The position numbers were made by a program, and so were the translations under genes. The notes below the pieces were generated by a model. That model was not told the origin of the DNA. It saw nothing but the letters and a program-made list of their open reading frames with translations, and ran no database searches. From Climacium dendroides (lineage: Eukaryota; Streptophyta; Bryopsida; Hypnales; Climaciaceae), in assembly GCA_950106755.1 (NCBI GenBank), contig CATNNA010000008.1, forward strand, positions 1,178,001 to 1,242,000: a stretch of 64,000 bases of DNA, given 5' to 3'. The first letter of the stretch is position 1, and every line of letters starts with the position of its first letter. Shown here piece after piece: positions 1-11,000 of this stretch.

Positions 1-55
1 CCCTTCGAATTAAGACCATACAATAAGTTGTTACAAATAGTTTGAAAGTGATATC
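1..55 (+). repeat. Partial satellite unit at left edge
   Basis: This is the last 55 bp of a 365-bp unit, from the CCCTTCGAATTAAGACC junction to GTGATATC. It shows that the array continues beyond the left edge of the window. Confidence 0.97.
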
Positions 56-87
56 TTGCAACAGTTGGGTTTGTCAACTTTTCTTGC

Positions 88-270
88 TTTCATTTTCCTA
101 CGTGCAATGTCTATGAGGTTTGAAATGATGGAGGCCCTCAAAGTGCAAGGCAAGCCGAATTCAATCTTGTTGAATTTGTCACGCATTGCCTTCACATTTT
201 CTCCTCCAATTACCATGTTGCAACAACAAAGGGATGGCTTGAAGCATTGGCACCTTCTACATTGCTTGGC
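88..270 (+). repeat. Ancestral half-monomer A (183 bp) of the dimeric unit, shown in unit 1
   Basis: The stretch from TTTCATTTTCCTACGTGCAA at 88 is homologous to the stretch from TTTCATATTTGTACGAGCAA at 271. Hand alignment of 88-131 with 271-314 gives about 33 of 44 identical. After small gaps, 165-193 matches 343-371 at about 23 of 29, including the shared TTGAA and CGCATT blocks (170-174 with 348-352, and 182-187 with 360-365). The remaining part (194-270) is only weakly similar to its partner. The 365-bp unit is therefore a two-monomer unit, and this is its first half. The choice of TTTCAT as boundary is for convenience; the true phase is unknown. Confidence 0.85.
158..176. repeat. Short inverted repeat conserved in nearly every unit (shown in unit 1)
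   Basis: AATTCAA (158-164) and TTGAATT (170-176) are perfect reverse complements around the 5-nt loop TCTTG. The 7-bp stem overlaps the EcoRI site. It recurs at the same phase in almost all units. In the diverged units at 23051 and 24511 the stem bases are kept while the flanking base and one loop base change (CTAATTCAATTTTG). Short dyads are common in centromeric satellites, but a function here is only inference. Confidence 0.6.
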
Positions 271-452
271 TTTCATATTTGTACGAGCAATGTGCATGAG
301 ATTTGAAGTTTGGGCAACAAAATACAAGGCAATGTGACTATCTCTATTTGAAATTCTCGCGCATTCCCTTCGAATTAAGACCATACAATAAGTTGTTACA
401 AATAGTTTGAAAGTGATATCTTGCAACAGTTGGGTTTGTCAAGTTTTCTTGC
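271..452 (+). repeat. Ancestral half-monomer B (182 bp) of the dimeric unit, shown in unit 1
   Basis: This is the second half of the dimer, from TTTCATATTTGTACGAGC to the base before the next TTTCATTTTCC. It aligns with half A as described there. It contains the hypervariable TTCGAATTAAG junction and the near-invariant stretch ACCATACAATAAGTTGTTAC. The spacing alternates 183 and 182 bp, close to the length of DNA per plant or animal nucleosome repeat. I infer that a 182-bp satellite duplicated and diverged by about a quarter, and that the dimer then became the amplified unit. Confidence 0.85.
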
Positions 453-3400
453 TTTCATTTTCCTACGTGCAATGTCTATGAGGTTTGAAATGATGGAGGC
501 CCTCAAAGTGCAAGGCAAGCCGAATTCAATCTTGTTGAATTTGTCACGCATTGCCTTCACATTTTCTCCTCGAATTACCATGTTGCAACAACAAAGGGAT
601 GGCTTGAAGCATTGGCACCTTCTACATTGCTTGGCTTTCATATTTGTACGAGCAATGTGCATGAGATTTGAAGTTTGGGCAACAAAATACAAGGCAATGT
701 GACTATTTCTATTTGAAATTCTCGCGCATTTCCTTCCAATTTAGACCATACAATAAGTTGTTACAAATAGTTTGAAAGTGATATCTTGCAACAGTTGGGT
801 TTGTCAAGTTTTCTTGCTTTCATTTTCCTACGTGCAATGTCTATGAGGTTTGAAATGATGGAGGCCCTCAAAGTGCAAGGCAAGCCGAATTCAATCTTGT
901 TGAATTTGTCACGCATTGCCTTCACATTTTCTCCTCGAATTACCATGTTGCAACAACAAAGGGATGGCTTGGAGCATTGGCAACTTCTACATTGCTTGGC
1001 TTTCATATTTGTACGAGCAATGTGCATGAGATTTGAAGTTTGGGCAACAAAATACAAGGCAATGTGACTATCTCTATTTGAAATTCTCGCGCATTCCCTT
1101 CGAATTAAGACCATACAATAAGTTGTTACAAATAGTTTGAAAGTGATATCTTGCAACAGTTGGGTTTGTCAAGTTTTCTTGCTTTCATTTTCCTACGTGC
1201 AATGTCTATGAGGTTTGAAATGATGGAGGCCCTCAAAGTGCAAGGCAAGCCGAATTCAATCTTGTTGAATTTGTCACGCATTGCCTTCACATTTTCTCCT
1301 CGAATTACCATGTTGCAACAACAAAGGGATGGCTTGGAGCATTGGCAACTTCTACATTGCTTGGCTTTCATATTTGTACGAGCAATGTGCATGAGATTTG
1401 AAGTTTGGGCAACAAAATACAAGGCAATGTGACTATCTCTATTTGAAATTCTCGCGCATTCCCTTCGAATTAAGACCATACAATAAGTTGTTACAAATAG
1501 TTTGAAAGTGATATCTTGCAACAGTTGGGTTTGTCAACTTTTCTTGCTTTCATTTTCCTACGTGCAATGTCTATGAGGTTTGAAATGATGGAGGCCCTCA
1601 AAGTGCAAGGCAAGCCGAATTCAATCTTGTTGAATTTGTCACGCATTGCCTTCACATTTTCTCCTCGAATTACCATGTTGCAACAACAAAGGGATGGCTT
1701 GGAGCATTGGCAACTTCTACATTGCTTGGCTTTCATATTTGTACGAGCAATGTGCATGAGATTTGAAGTTTGGGCAACAAAATACAAGGCAATGTGACTA
1801 TCTCTATTTGAAATTCTCGCGCATTTCCTTCCAATTTAGACCATACAATAAGTTGTTACAAATAGTTTGAAAGTGATATCTTGCAACAGTTGGGTTTGTC
1901 AAGTTTTCTTGCTTTCATTTTCCTACGTGCAATGTCTATGAGGTTTGAAATGATGGAGGCCCTCAAAGTGCAAGGCAAGCCGAATTCAATCTTGTTGAAT
2001 TTGTCACGCATTGCCTTCACATTTTCTCCTCGAATTACCATGTTGCAACAACAAAGGGATGGCTTGGAGCATTGGCACCTTCTACATTGCTTGGCTTTTA
2101 TATTTGTACGAGCAATGTGCATGAGATTTGAAGTTTGGGCAACAAAATACAAGGCAATGTGACTATCTCTATTTGAAATTCTCGCGCATTCCCTTCGAAT
2201 TAAGACCATACAATAAGTTGTTACAAATAGTTTGAAAGTGATATCTTGCAACAGTTGGGTTTGTCAAGTTTTCTTGCTTTCATTTTCCTACGTGCAATGT
2301 CTATGAGGTTTGAAATGATGGAGGCCCTCAAAGTGCAAGGCAAGCCGAATTCAATCTTGTTGAATTTGTCACGCATTGCCTTCACATTTTCTCCTCGAAT
2401 TACCATGTTGCAACAACAAAGGGATGGCTTGGAGCATTGGCAACTTCTACATTGCTTGGCTTTCATATTTGTACGAGCAATGTGCATGAGATTTGAAGTT
2501 TGGGCAACAAAATACAAGGCAATGTGACTATCTCTATTTGAAATTCTCGCGCATTTCCTTCCAATTTAGACCATACAATAAGTTGTTACAAATAGTTTGA
2601 AAGTGATATCTTGCAACAGTTGGGTTTGTCAAGTTTTCTTGCTTTCATTTTCCTACGTGCAATGTCTATGAGGTTTGAAATGATGGAGGCCCTCAAAGTG
2701 CAAGGCAAGCCGAATTCAATCTTGTTGAATTTGTCACGCATTGCCTTCACATTTTCTCCTCGAATTACCATGTTGCAACAACAAAGGGATGGCTTGAAGC
2801 ATTGGCACCTTCTACATTGCTTGGCTTTCATATTTGTACGAGCAATGTGCATGAGATTTGAAGTTTGGGCAACAAAATACAAGGCAATGTGACTATCTCT
2901 ATTTGAAATTTTCGCGCATTTCCTTCCAATTTAGACCATACAATAAGTTGTTACAAATAGTTTGAAAGTGATATCTTGCAACAGTTGGGTTTGTCAAGTT
3001 TTCTTGCTTTCATTTTCCTACGTGCAATGTCTATGAGGTTTGAAATGATGGAGGCCCTCAAAGTGCAAGGCAAGCCGAATTCAATCTTGTTGAATTTGTC
3101 ACGCATTGCCTTCACATTTTCTCCTCGAATTACCATGTTGCAACAACAAAGGGATGGCTTGAAGCATTGGCACCTTCTACATTGCTTGGCTTTCATATTT
3201 GTACGAGCAATGTGCATGAGATTTGAAGTTTGGGCAACAAAATACAAGGCAATGTGACTATCTCTATTTGAAATTCTCGCGCATTCCCTTCGAATTAAGA
3301 CCATACAATAAGTTGTTACAAATAGTTTGAAAGTGATATCTTGCAACAGTTGGGTTTGTCAACTTTTCTTGCTTTCATTTTCCTACGTGCAATGTCTATG

Positions 3401-6400
3401 AGGTTTGAAATGATGGAGGCCCTCAAAGTGCAAGGCAAGCCGAATTCAATCTTGTTGAATTTGTCACGCATTGCCTTCACATTTTCTCCTCGAATTACCA
3501 TGTTGCAACAACAAAGGGATGGCTTGGAGCATTGGCAACTTCTACATTGCTTGGCTTTCATATTTGTACGAGCAATGTGCATGAGATTTGAAGTTTGGGC
3601 AACAAAATACAAGGCAATGTGACTATCTCTATTTGAAATTCTCGCGCATTTCCTTCCAATTTAGACCATACAATAAGTTGTTACAAATAGTTTGAAAGTG
3701 ATATCTTGCAACAGTTGGGTTTGTCAAGTTTTCTTGCTTTCATTTTCCTACGTGCAATGTCTATGAGGTTTGAAATGATGGAGGCCCTCAAAGTGCAAGG
3801 CAAGCCGAATTCAATCTTGTTGAATTTGTCACGCATTGCCTTCACATTTTCTCCTCGAATTACCATGTTGCAACAACAAAGGGATGGCTTGGAGCATTGG
3901 CAACTTCTACATTGCTTGGCTTTCATATTTGTACGAGCAATGTGCATGAGATTTGAAGTTTGGGCAACAAAATACAAGGCAATGTGACTATCTCTATTTG
4001 AAATTCTCGCGCATTTCCTTCCAATTTAGACCATACAATAAGTTGTTACAAATAGTTTGAAAGTGATATCTTGCAACAGTTGGGTTTGTCAACTTTTCTT
4101 GCTTTCATTTTCCTACGTGCAATGTCTATGAGGTTTGAAATGATGGAGGCCCTCAAAGTGCAAGGCAAGCCGAATTCAATCTTGTTGAATTTGTCACGCA
4201 TTGCCTTCACATTTTCTCCTCGAATTACCATGTTGCAACAACAAAGGGATGGCTTGGAGCATTGGCAACTTCTACATTGCTTGGCTTTCATATTTGTACG
4301 AGCAATGTGCATGAGATTTGAAGTTTGGGCAACAAAATACAAGGCAATGTGACTATCTCTATTTGAAATTTTCGCGCATTTCCTTCCAATTTAGACCATA
4401 CAATAAGTTGTTACAAATAGTTTGAAAGTGATATCTTGCAACAGTTGGGTTTGTCAAGTTTTCTTGCTTTCATTTTCCTACGTGCAATGTCTATGAGGTT
4501 TGAAATGATGGAGGCCCTCAAAGTGCAAGGCAAGCCGAATTCAATCTTGTTGAATTTGTCACGCATTGCCTTCACATTTTCTCCTCGAATTACCATGTTG
4601 CAACAACAAAGGGATGGCTTGAAGCATTGGCACCTTCTACATTGCTTGGCTTTCATATTTGTACGAGCAATGTGCATGAGATTTGAAGTTTGGGCAACAA
4701 AATACAAGGCAATGTGACTATCTCTATTTGAAATTCTCGCGCATTCCCTTCGAATTAAGACCATACAATAAGTTGTTACAAATAGTTTGAAAGTGATATC
4801 TTGCAACAGTTGGGTTTGTCAACTTTTCTTGCTTTCATTTTCCTACGTGCAATGTCTATGAGGTTTGAAATGATGGAGGCCCTCAAAGTGCAAGGCAAGC
4901 CGAATTCAATCTTGTTGAATTTGTCACGCATTGCCTTCACATTTTCTCCTCGAATTACCATGTTGCAACAACAAAGGGATGGCTTGGAGCATTGGCAACT
5001 TCTACATTGCTTGGCTTTCATATTTGTACGAGCAATGTGCATGAGATTTGAAGTTTGGGCAACAAAATACAAGGCAATGTGACTATCTCTATTTGAAATT
5101 CTCGCGCATTTCCTTCCAATTTAGACCATACAATAAGTTGTTACAAATAGTTTGAAAGTGATATCTTGCAACAGTTGGGTTTGTCAAGTTTTCTTGCTTT
5201 CATTTTCCTACGTGCAATGTCTATGAGGTTTGAAATGATGGAGGCCCTCAAAGTGCAAGGCAAGCCGAATTCAATCTTGTTGAATTTGTCACGCATTGCC
5301 TTCACATTTTCTCCTCGAATTACCATGTTGCAACAACAAAGGGATGGCTTGGAGCATTGGCAACTTCTACATTGCTTGGCTTTCATATTTGTACGAGCAA
5401 TGTGCATGAGATTTGAAGTTTGGGCAACAAAATACAAGGCAATGTGACTATCTCTATTTGAAATTCTCGCGCATTTCCTTCCAATTTAGACCATACAATA
5501 AGTTGTTACAAATAGTTTGAAAGTGATATCTTGCAACAGTTGGGTTTGTCAAGTTTTCTTGCTTTCATTTTCCTACGTGCAATGTCTATGAGGTTTGAAA
5601 TGATGGAGGCCCTCAAAGTGCAAGGCAAGCCGAATTCAATCTTGTTGAATTTGTCACGCATTGCCTTCACATTTTCTCCTCGAATTACCATGTTGCAACA
5701 ACAAAGGGATGGCTTGGAGCATTGGCAACTTCTACATTGCTTGGCTTTCATATTTGTACGAGCAATGTGCATGAGATTTGAAGTTTGGGCAACAAAATAC
5801 AAGGCAATGTGACTATCTCTATTTGAAATTCTCGCGCATTCCCTTTGAATTAAGACCATACAATAAGTTGTTACAAATAGTTTGAAAGTGATATCTTGCA
5901 ACAGTTGGGTTTGTCAAGTTTTCTTGCTTTCATTTTCCTACGTGCAATGTCTATGAGGTTTGAAATGATGGAGGCCCTCAAAGTGCAAGGCAAGCCGAAT
6001 TCAATCTTGTTGAATTTGTCACGCATTGCCTTCACATTTTCTCCTCGAATTACCATGTTGCAACAACAAAGGGATGGCTTGGAGCATTGGCAACTTCTAC
6101 ATTGCTTGGCTTTCATATTTGTACGAGCAATGTGCATGAGATTTGAAGTTTGGGCAACAAAATACAAGGCAATGTGACTATCTCTATTTGAAATTCTCGC
6201 GCATTCCCTTTGAATTAAGACCATACAATAAGTTGTTACAAATAGTTTGAAAGTGATATCTTGCAACAGTTGGGTTTGTCAAGTTTTCTTGCTTTCATTT
6301 TCCTACGTGCAATGTCTATGAGGTTTGAAATGATGGAGGCCCTCAAAGTGCAAGGCAAGCCGAATTCAATCTTGTTGAATTTGTCACGCATTGCCTTCAC

Positions 6401-8085
6401 ATTTTCTCCTCGAATTACCATGTTGCAACAACAAAGGGATGGCTTGGAGCATTGGCACCTTCTACATTGCTTGGCTTTCATATTTGTACGAGCAATGTGC
6501 ATGAGATTTGAAGTTTGGGCAACAAAATACAAGGCAATGTGACTATCTCTATTTGAAATTCTCGCGCATTCCCTTTGAATTAAGACCATACAATAAGTTG
6601 TTACAAATAGTTTGAAAGTGATATCTTGCAACAGTTGGGTTTGTCAACTTTTCTTGCTTTCATTTTCCTACGTGCAATGTCTATGAGGTTTGAAATGATG
6701 GAGGCCCTCAAAGTGCAAGGCAAGCCGAATTCAATCTTGTTGAATTTGTCACGCATTGCCTTCACATTTTCTCCTCGAATTACCATGTTGCAACAACAAA
6801 GGGATGGCTTGAAGCATTGGCACCTTCTACATTGCTTGGCTTTCATATTTGTACGAGCAATGTGCATGAGATTTGAAGTTTGGGCAACAAAATACAAGGC
6901 AATGTGACTATCTCTATTTGAAATTTTCGCGCATTTCCTTCCAATTTAGACCATACAATAAGTTGTTACAAATAGTTTGAAAGTGATATCTTGCAACAGT
7001 TGGGTTTGTCAAGTTTTCTTGCTTTCATTTTCCTACGTGCAATGTCTATGAGGTTTGAAATGATGGAGGCCCTCAAAGTGCAAGGCAAGCCGAATTCAAT
7101 CTTGTTGAATTTGTCACGCATTGCCTTCACATTTTCTCCTCGAATTACCATGTTGCAACAACAAAGGGATGGCTTGGAGCATTGGCACCTTCTACATTGC
7201 TTGGCTTTTATATTTGTACGAGCAATGTGCATGAGATTTGAAGTTTGGGCAACAAAATACAAGGCAATGTGACTATCTCTATTTGAAATTCTCGCGCATT
7301 CCCTTCGAATTAAGACCATACAATAAGTTGTTACAAATAGTTTGAAAGTGATATCTTGCAACAGTTGGGTTTGTCAACTTTTCTTGCTTTCATTTTCCTA
7401 CGTGCAATGTCTATGAGGTTTGAAATGATGGAGGCCCTCAAAGTGCAAGGCAAGCCGAATTCAATCTTGTTGAATTTGTCACGCATTGCCTTCACATTTT
7501 CTCCTCGAATTACCATGTTGCAACAACAAAGGGATGGCTTGGAGCATTGGCAACTTCTACATTGCTTGGCTTTCATATTTGTACGAGCAATGTGCATGAG
7601 ATTTGAAGTTTGGGCAACAAAATACAAGGCAATGTGACTATCTCTATTTGAAATTCTCGCGCATTCCCTTTGAATTAAGACCATACAATAAGTTGTTACA
7701 AATAGTTTGAAAGTGATATCTTGCAACAGTTGGGTTTGTCAAGTTTTCTTGCTTTCATTTTCCTACGTGCAATGTCTATGAGGTTTGAAATGATGGAGGC
7801 CCTCAAAGTGCAAGGCAAGCCGAATTCAATCTTGTTGAATTTGTCACGCATTGCCTTCACATTTTCTCCTCGAATTACCATGTTGCAACAACAAAGGGAT
7901 GGCTTGAAGCATTGGCACCTTCTACATTGCTTGGCTTTCATATTTGTACGAGCAATGTGCATGAGATTTGAAGTTTGGGCAACAAAATACAAGGCAATGT
8001 GACTATCTCTATTTGAAATTCTCGCGCATTCCCTTCGAATTAAGACCATACAATAAGTTGTTACAAATAGTTTGAAAGTGATATC
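421..8085 (+). repeat. Super-repeat copy 1 (21 units, 7665 bp)
   Basis: Units 2-22 form the first copy of a large higher-order repeat. The copy is recognised by the order of rare markers. ACTATTTCTATTTG at 702-715 recurs in this phase only at 8367 and 15667. The TTTTATATTT allele falls in the units at 1881 and 6991. The GAAATTTTCGCGC allele falls in the units at 2611, 4071 and 6626. Compared with copy 2, the first nine or ten units are offset by 21 units and the later ones by 20. One unit, around 3706, was therefore gained here or lost in copy 2. Confidence 0.8.
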
Positions 8086-11000
8086 TTGCAACAGTTGGGT
8101 TTGTCAAGTTTTCTTGCTTTCATTTTCCTACGTGCAATGTCTATGAGGTTTGAAATGATGGAGGCCCTCAAAGTGCAAGGCAAGCCGAATTCAATCTTGT
8201 TGAATTTGTCACGCATTGCCTTCACATTTTCTCCTCGAATTACCATGTTGCAACAACAAAGGGATGGCTTGAAGCATTGGCACCTTCTACATTGCTTGGC
8301 TTTCATATTTGTACGAGCAATGTGCATGAGATTTGAAGTTTGGGCAACAAAATACAAGGCAATGTGACTATTTCTATTTGAAATTCTCGCGCATTTCCTT
8401 CCAATTTAGACCATACAATAAGTTGTTACAAATAGTTTGAAAGTGATATCTTGCAACAGTTGGGTTTGTCAAGTTTTCTTGCTTTCATTTTCCTACGTGC
8501 AATGTCTATGAGGTTTGAAATGATGGAGGCCCTCAAAGTGCAAGGCAAGCCGAATTCAATCTTGTTGAATTTGTCACGCATTGCCTTCACATTTTCTCCT
8601 CGAATTACCATGTTGCAACAACAAAGGGATGGCTTGGAGCATTGGCAACTTCTACATTGCTTGGCTTTCATATTTGTACGAGCAATGTGCATGAGATTTG
8701 AAGTTTGGGCAACAAAATACAAGGCAATGTGACTATCTCTATTTGAAATTCTCGCGCATTCCCTTCGAATTAAGACCATACAATAAGTTGTTACAAATAG
8801 TTTGAAAGTGATATCTTGCAACAGTTGGGTTTGTCAAGTTTTCTTGCTTTCATTTTCCTACGTGCAATGTCTATGAGGTTTGAAATGATGGAGGCCCTCA
8901 AAGTGCAAGGCAAGCCGAATTCAATCTTGTTGAATTTGTCACGCATTGCCTTCACATTTTCTCCTCGAATTACCATGTTGCAACAACAAAGGGATGGCTT
9001 GGAGCATTGGCAACTTCTACATTGCTTGGCTTTCATATTTGTACGAGCAATGTGCATGAGATTTGAAGTTTGGGCAACAAAATACAAGGCAATGTGACTA
9101 TCTCTATTTGAAATTCTCGCGCATTCCCTTCGAATTAAGACCATACAATAAGTTGTTACAAATAGTTTGAAAGTGATATCTTGCAACAGTTGGGTTTGTC
9201 AACTTTTCTTGCTTTCATTTTCCTACGTGCAATGTCTATGAGGTTTGAAATGATGGAGGCCCTCAAAGTGCAAGGCAAGCCGAATTCAATCTTGTTGAAT
9301 TTGTCACGCATTGCCTTCACATTTTCTCCTCGAATTACCATGTTGCAACAACAAAGGGATGGCTTGGAGCATTGGCAACTTCTACATTGCTTGGCTTTCA
9401 TATTTGTACGAGCAATGTGCATGAGATTTGAAGTTTGGGCAACAAAATACAAGGCAATGTGACTATCTCTATTTGAAATTCTCGCGCATTTCCTTCCAAT
9501 TTAGACCATACAATAAGTTGTTACAAATAGTTTGAAAGTGATATCTTGCAACAGTTGGGTTTGTCAAGTTTTCTTGCTTTCATTTTCCTACGTGCAATGT
9601 CTATGAGGTTTGAAATGATGGAGGCCCTCAAAGTGCAAGGCAAGCCGAATTCAATCTTGTTGAATTTGTCACGCATTGCCTTCACATTTTCTCCTCGAAT
9701 TACCATGTTGCAACAACAAAGGGATGGCTTGGAGCATTGGCACCTTCTACATTGCTTGGCTTTTATATTTGTACGAGCAATGTGCATGAGATTTGAAGTT
9801 TGGGCAACAAAATACAAGGCAATGTGACTATCTCTATTTGAAATTCTCGCGCATTCCCTTCGAATTAAGACCATACAATAAGTTGTTACAAATAGTTTGA
9901 AAGTGATATCTTGCAACAGTTGGGTTTGTCAACTTTTCTTGCTTTCATTTTCCTACGTGCAATGTCTATGAGGTTTGAAATGATGGAGGCCCTCAAAGTG
10001 CAAGGCAAGCCGAATTCAATCTTGTTGAATTTGTCACGCATTGCCTTCACATTTTCTCCTCGAATTACCATGTTGCAACAACAAAGGGATGGCTTGGAGC
10101 ATTGGCAACTTCTACATTGCTTGGCTTTCATATTTGTACGAGCAATGTGCATGAGATTTGAAGTTTGGGCAACAAAATACAAGGCAATGTGACTATCTCT
10201 ATTTGAAATTCTCGCGCATTTCCTTCCAATTTAGACCATACAATAAGTTGTTACAAATAGTTTGAAAGTGATATCTTGCAACAGTTGGGTTTGTCAAGTT
10301 TTCTTGCTTTCATTTTCCTACGTGCAATGTCTATGAGGTTTGAAATGATGGAGGCCCTCAAAGTGCAAGGCAAGCCGAATTCAATCTTGTTGAATTTGTC
10401 ACGCATTGCCTTCACATTTTCTCCTCGAATTACCATGTTGCAACAACAAAGGGATGGCTTGAAGCATTGGCACCTTCTACATTGCTTGGCTTTCATATTT
10501 GTACGAGCAATGTGCATGAGATTTGAAGTTTGGGCAACAAAATACAAGGCAATGTGACTATCTCTATTTGAAATTTTCGCGCATTTCCTTCCAATTTAGA
10601 CCATACAATAAGTTGTTACAAATAGTTTGAAAGTGATATCTTGCAACAGTTGGGTTTGTCAAGTTTTCTTGCTTTCATTTTCCTACGTGCAATGTCTATG
10701 AGGTTTGAAATGATGGAGGCCCTCAAAGTGCAAGGCAAGCCGAATTCAATCTTGTTGAATTTGTCACGCATTGCCTTCACATTTTCTCCTCGAATTACCA
10801 TGTTGCAACAACAAAGGGATGGCTTGAAGCATTGGCACCTTCTACATTGCTTGGCTTTCATATTTGTACGAGCAATGTGCATGAGATTTGAAGTTTGGGC
10901 AACAAAATACAAGGCAATGTGACTATCTCTATTTGAAATTCTCGCGCATTCCCTTCGAATTAAGACCATACAATAAGTTGTTACAAATAGTTTGAAAGTG

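Larger units (their letters stand above)
56..420 (+). repeat. First complete 365-bp unit (reference for unit numbering)
   Basis: Unit 1 of 175. The main variable positions, given as coordinates in this unit, are: 78 (C or G, CAACTT/CAAGTT), 102 (G or A), 207 (C or G, CTCCAATT/CTCGAATT), 242 (A or G), 253 (C or A), 274 (C or T), 284 (C or G), 287 (G or C), 292 (G or A), 342 (C, G or T), and the junction 366-377, which occurs mainly as CCCTTCGAATTAAG, CCCTTTGAATTAAG, TCCTTCCAATTTAG or CCCTTCGAATTTAG. The unit has one EcoRI site (GAATTC, 157-162) and one EcoRV site (GATATC, 415-420), and both recur in almost every unit. Unit 1 carries C at 207, an allele then absent until 21956. Confidence 0.95.

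Noticed and set aside
61..75. Telomere-like TTGGGTTTG
   Set aside because: It is a single short match to a degenerate telomere motif, not tandemly repeated, and present once per 365-bp unit.
56..337. A 93-residue plus-strand reading frame repeated in nearly every unit
   Set aside because: It starts at TTG, sits inside a satellite unit, and recurs only because the DNA recurs. Differences among units are mostly amino-acid changing (S/T, P/R, K/E, H/Q, R/G), one unit has an internal stop (33030), and length-variant units shift the frame. I recognise no protein family.
366..386. CENP-B box-like match at the TTCGAATTA junction
   Set aside because: Only the first half (TTCG, four bases, A) fits the mammalian 17-bp box. 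The required CGGG is absent, and the TTCG itself is lost in most units after 40 kb.
31..426. Minus-strand reading frames of 98 or 131 residues in each unit
   Set aside because: The two lengths are explained by one junction base: GACCATA preceded by TTTA gives an in-frame TAA, while TAA(G) leaves the frame open. They overlap the plus-strand frame along their whole length and show no sign of constraint. The 365-bp period is not a multiple of three, so no frame runs through successive units.
2090..2106. TATA-like TTTTATATTT in some units
   Set aside because: It arises from one C-to-T change in the common TTTCATATTT and has no other promoter element or gene near it.
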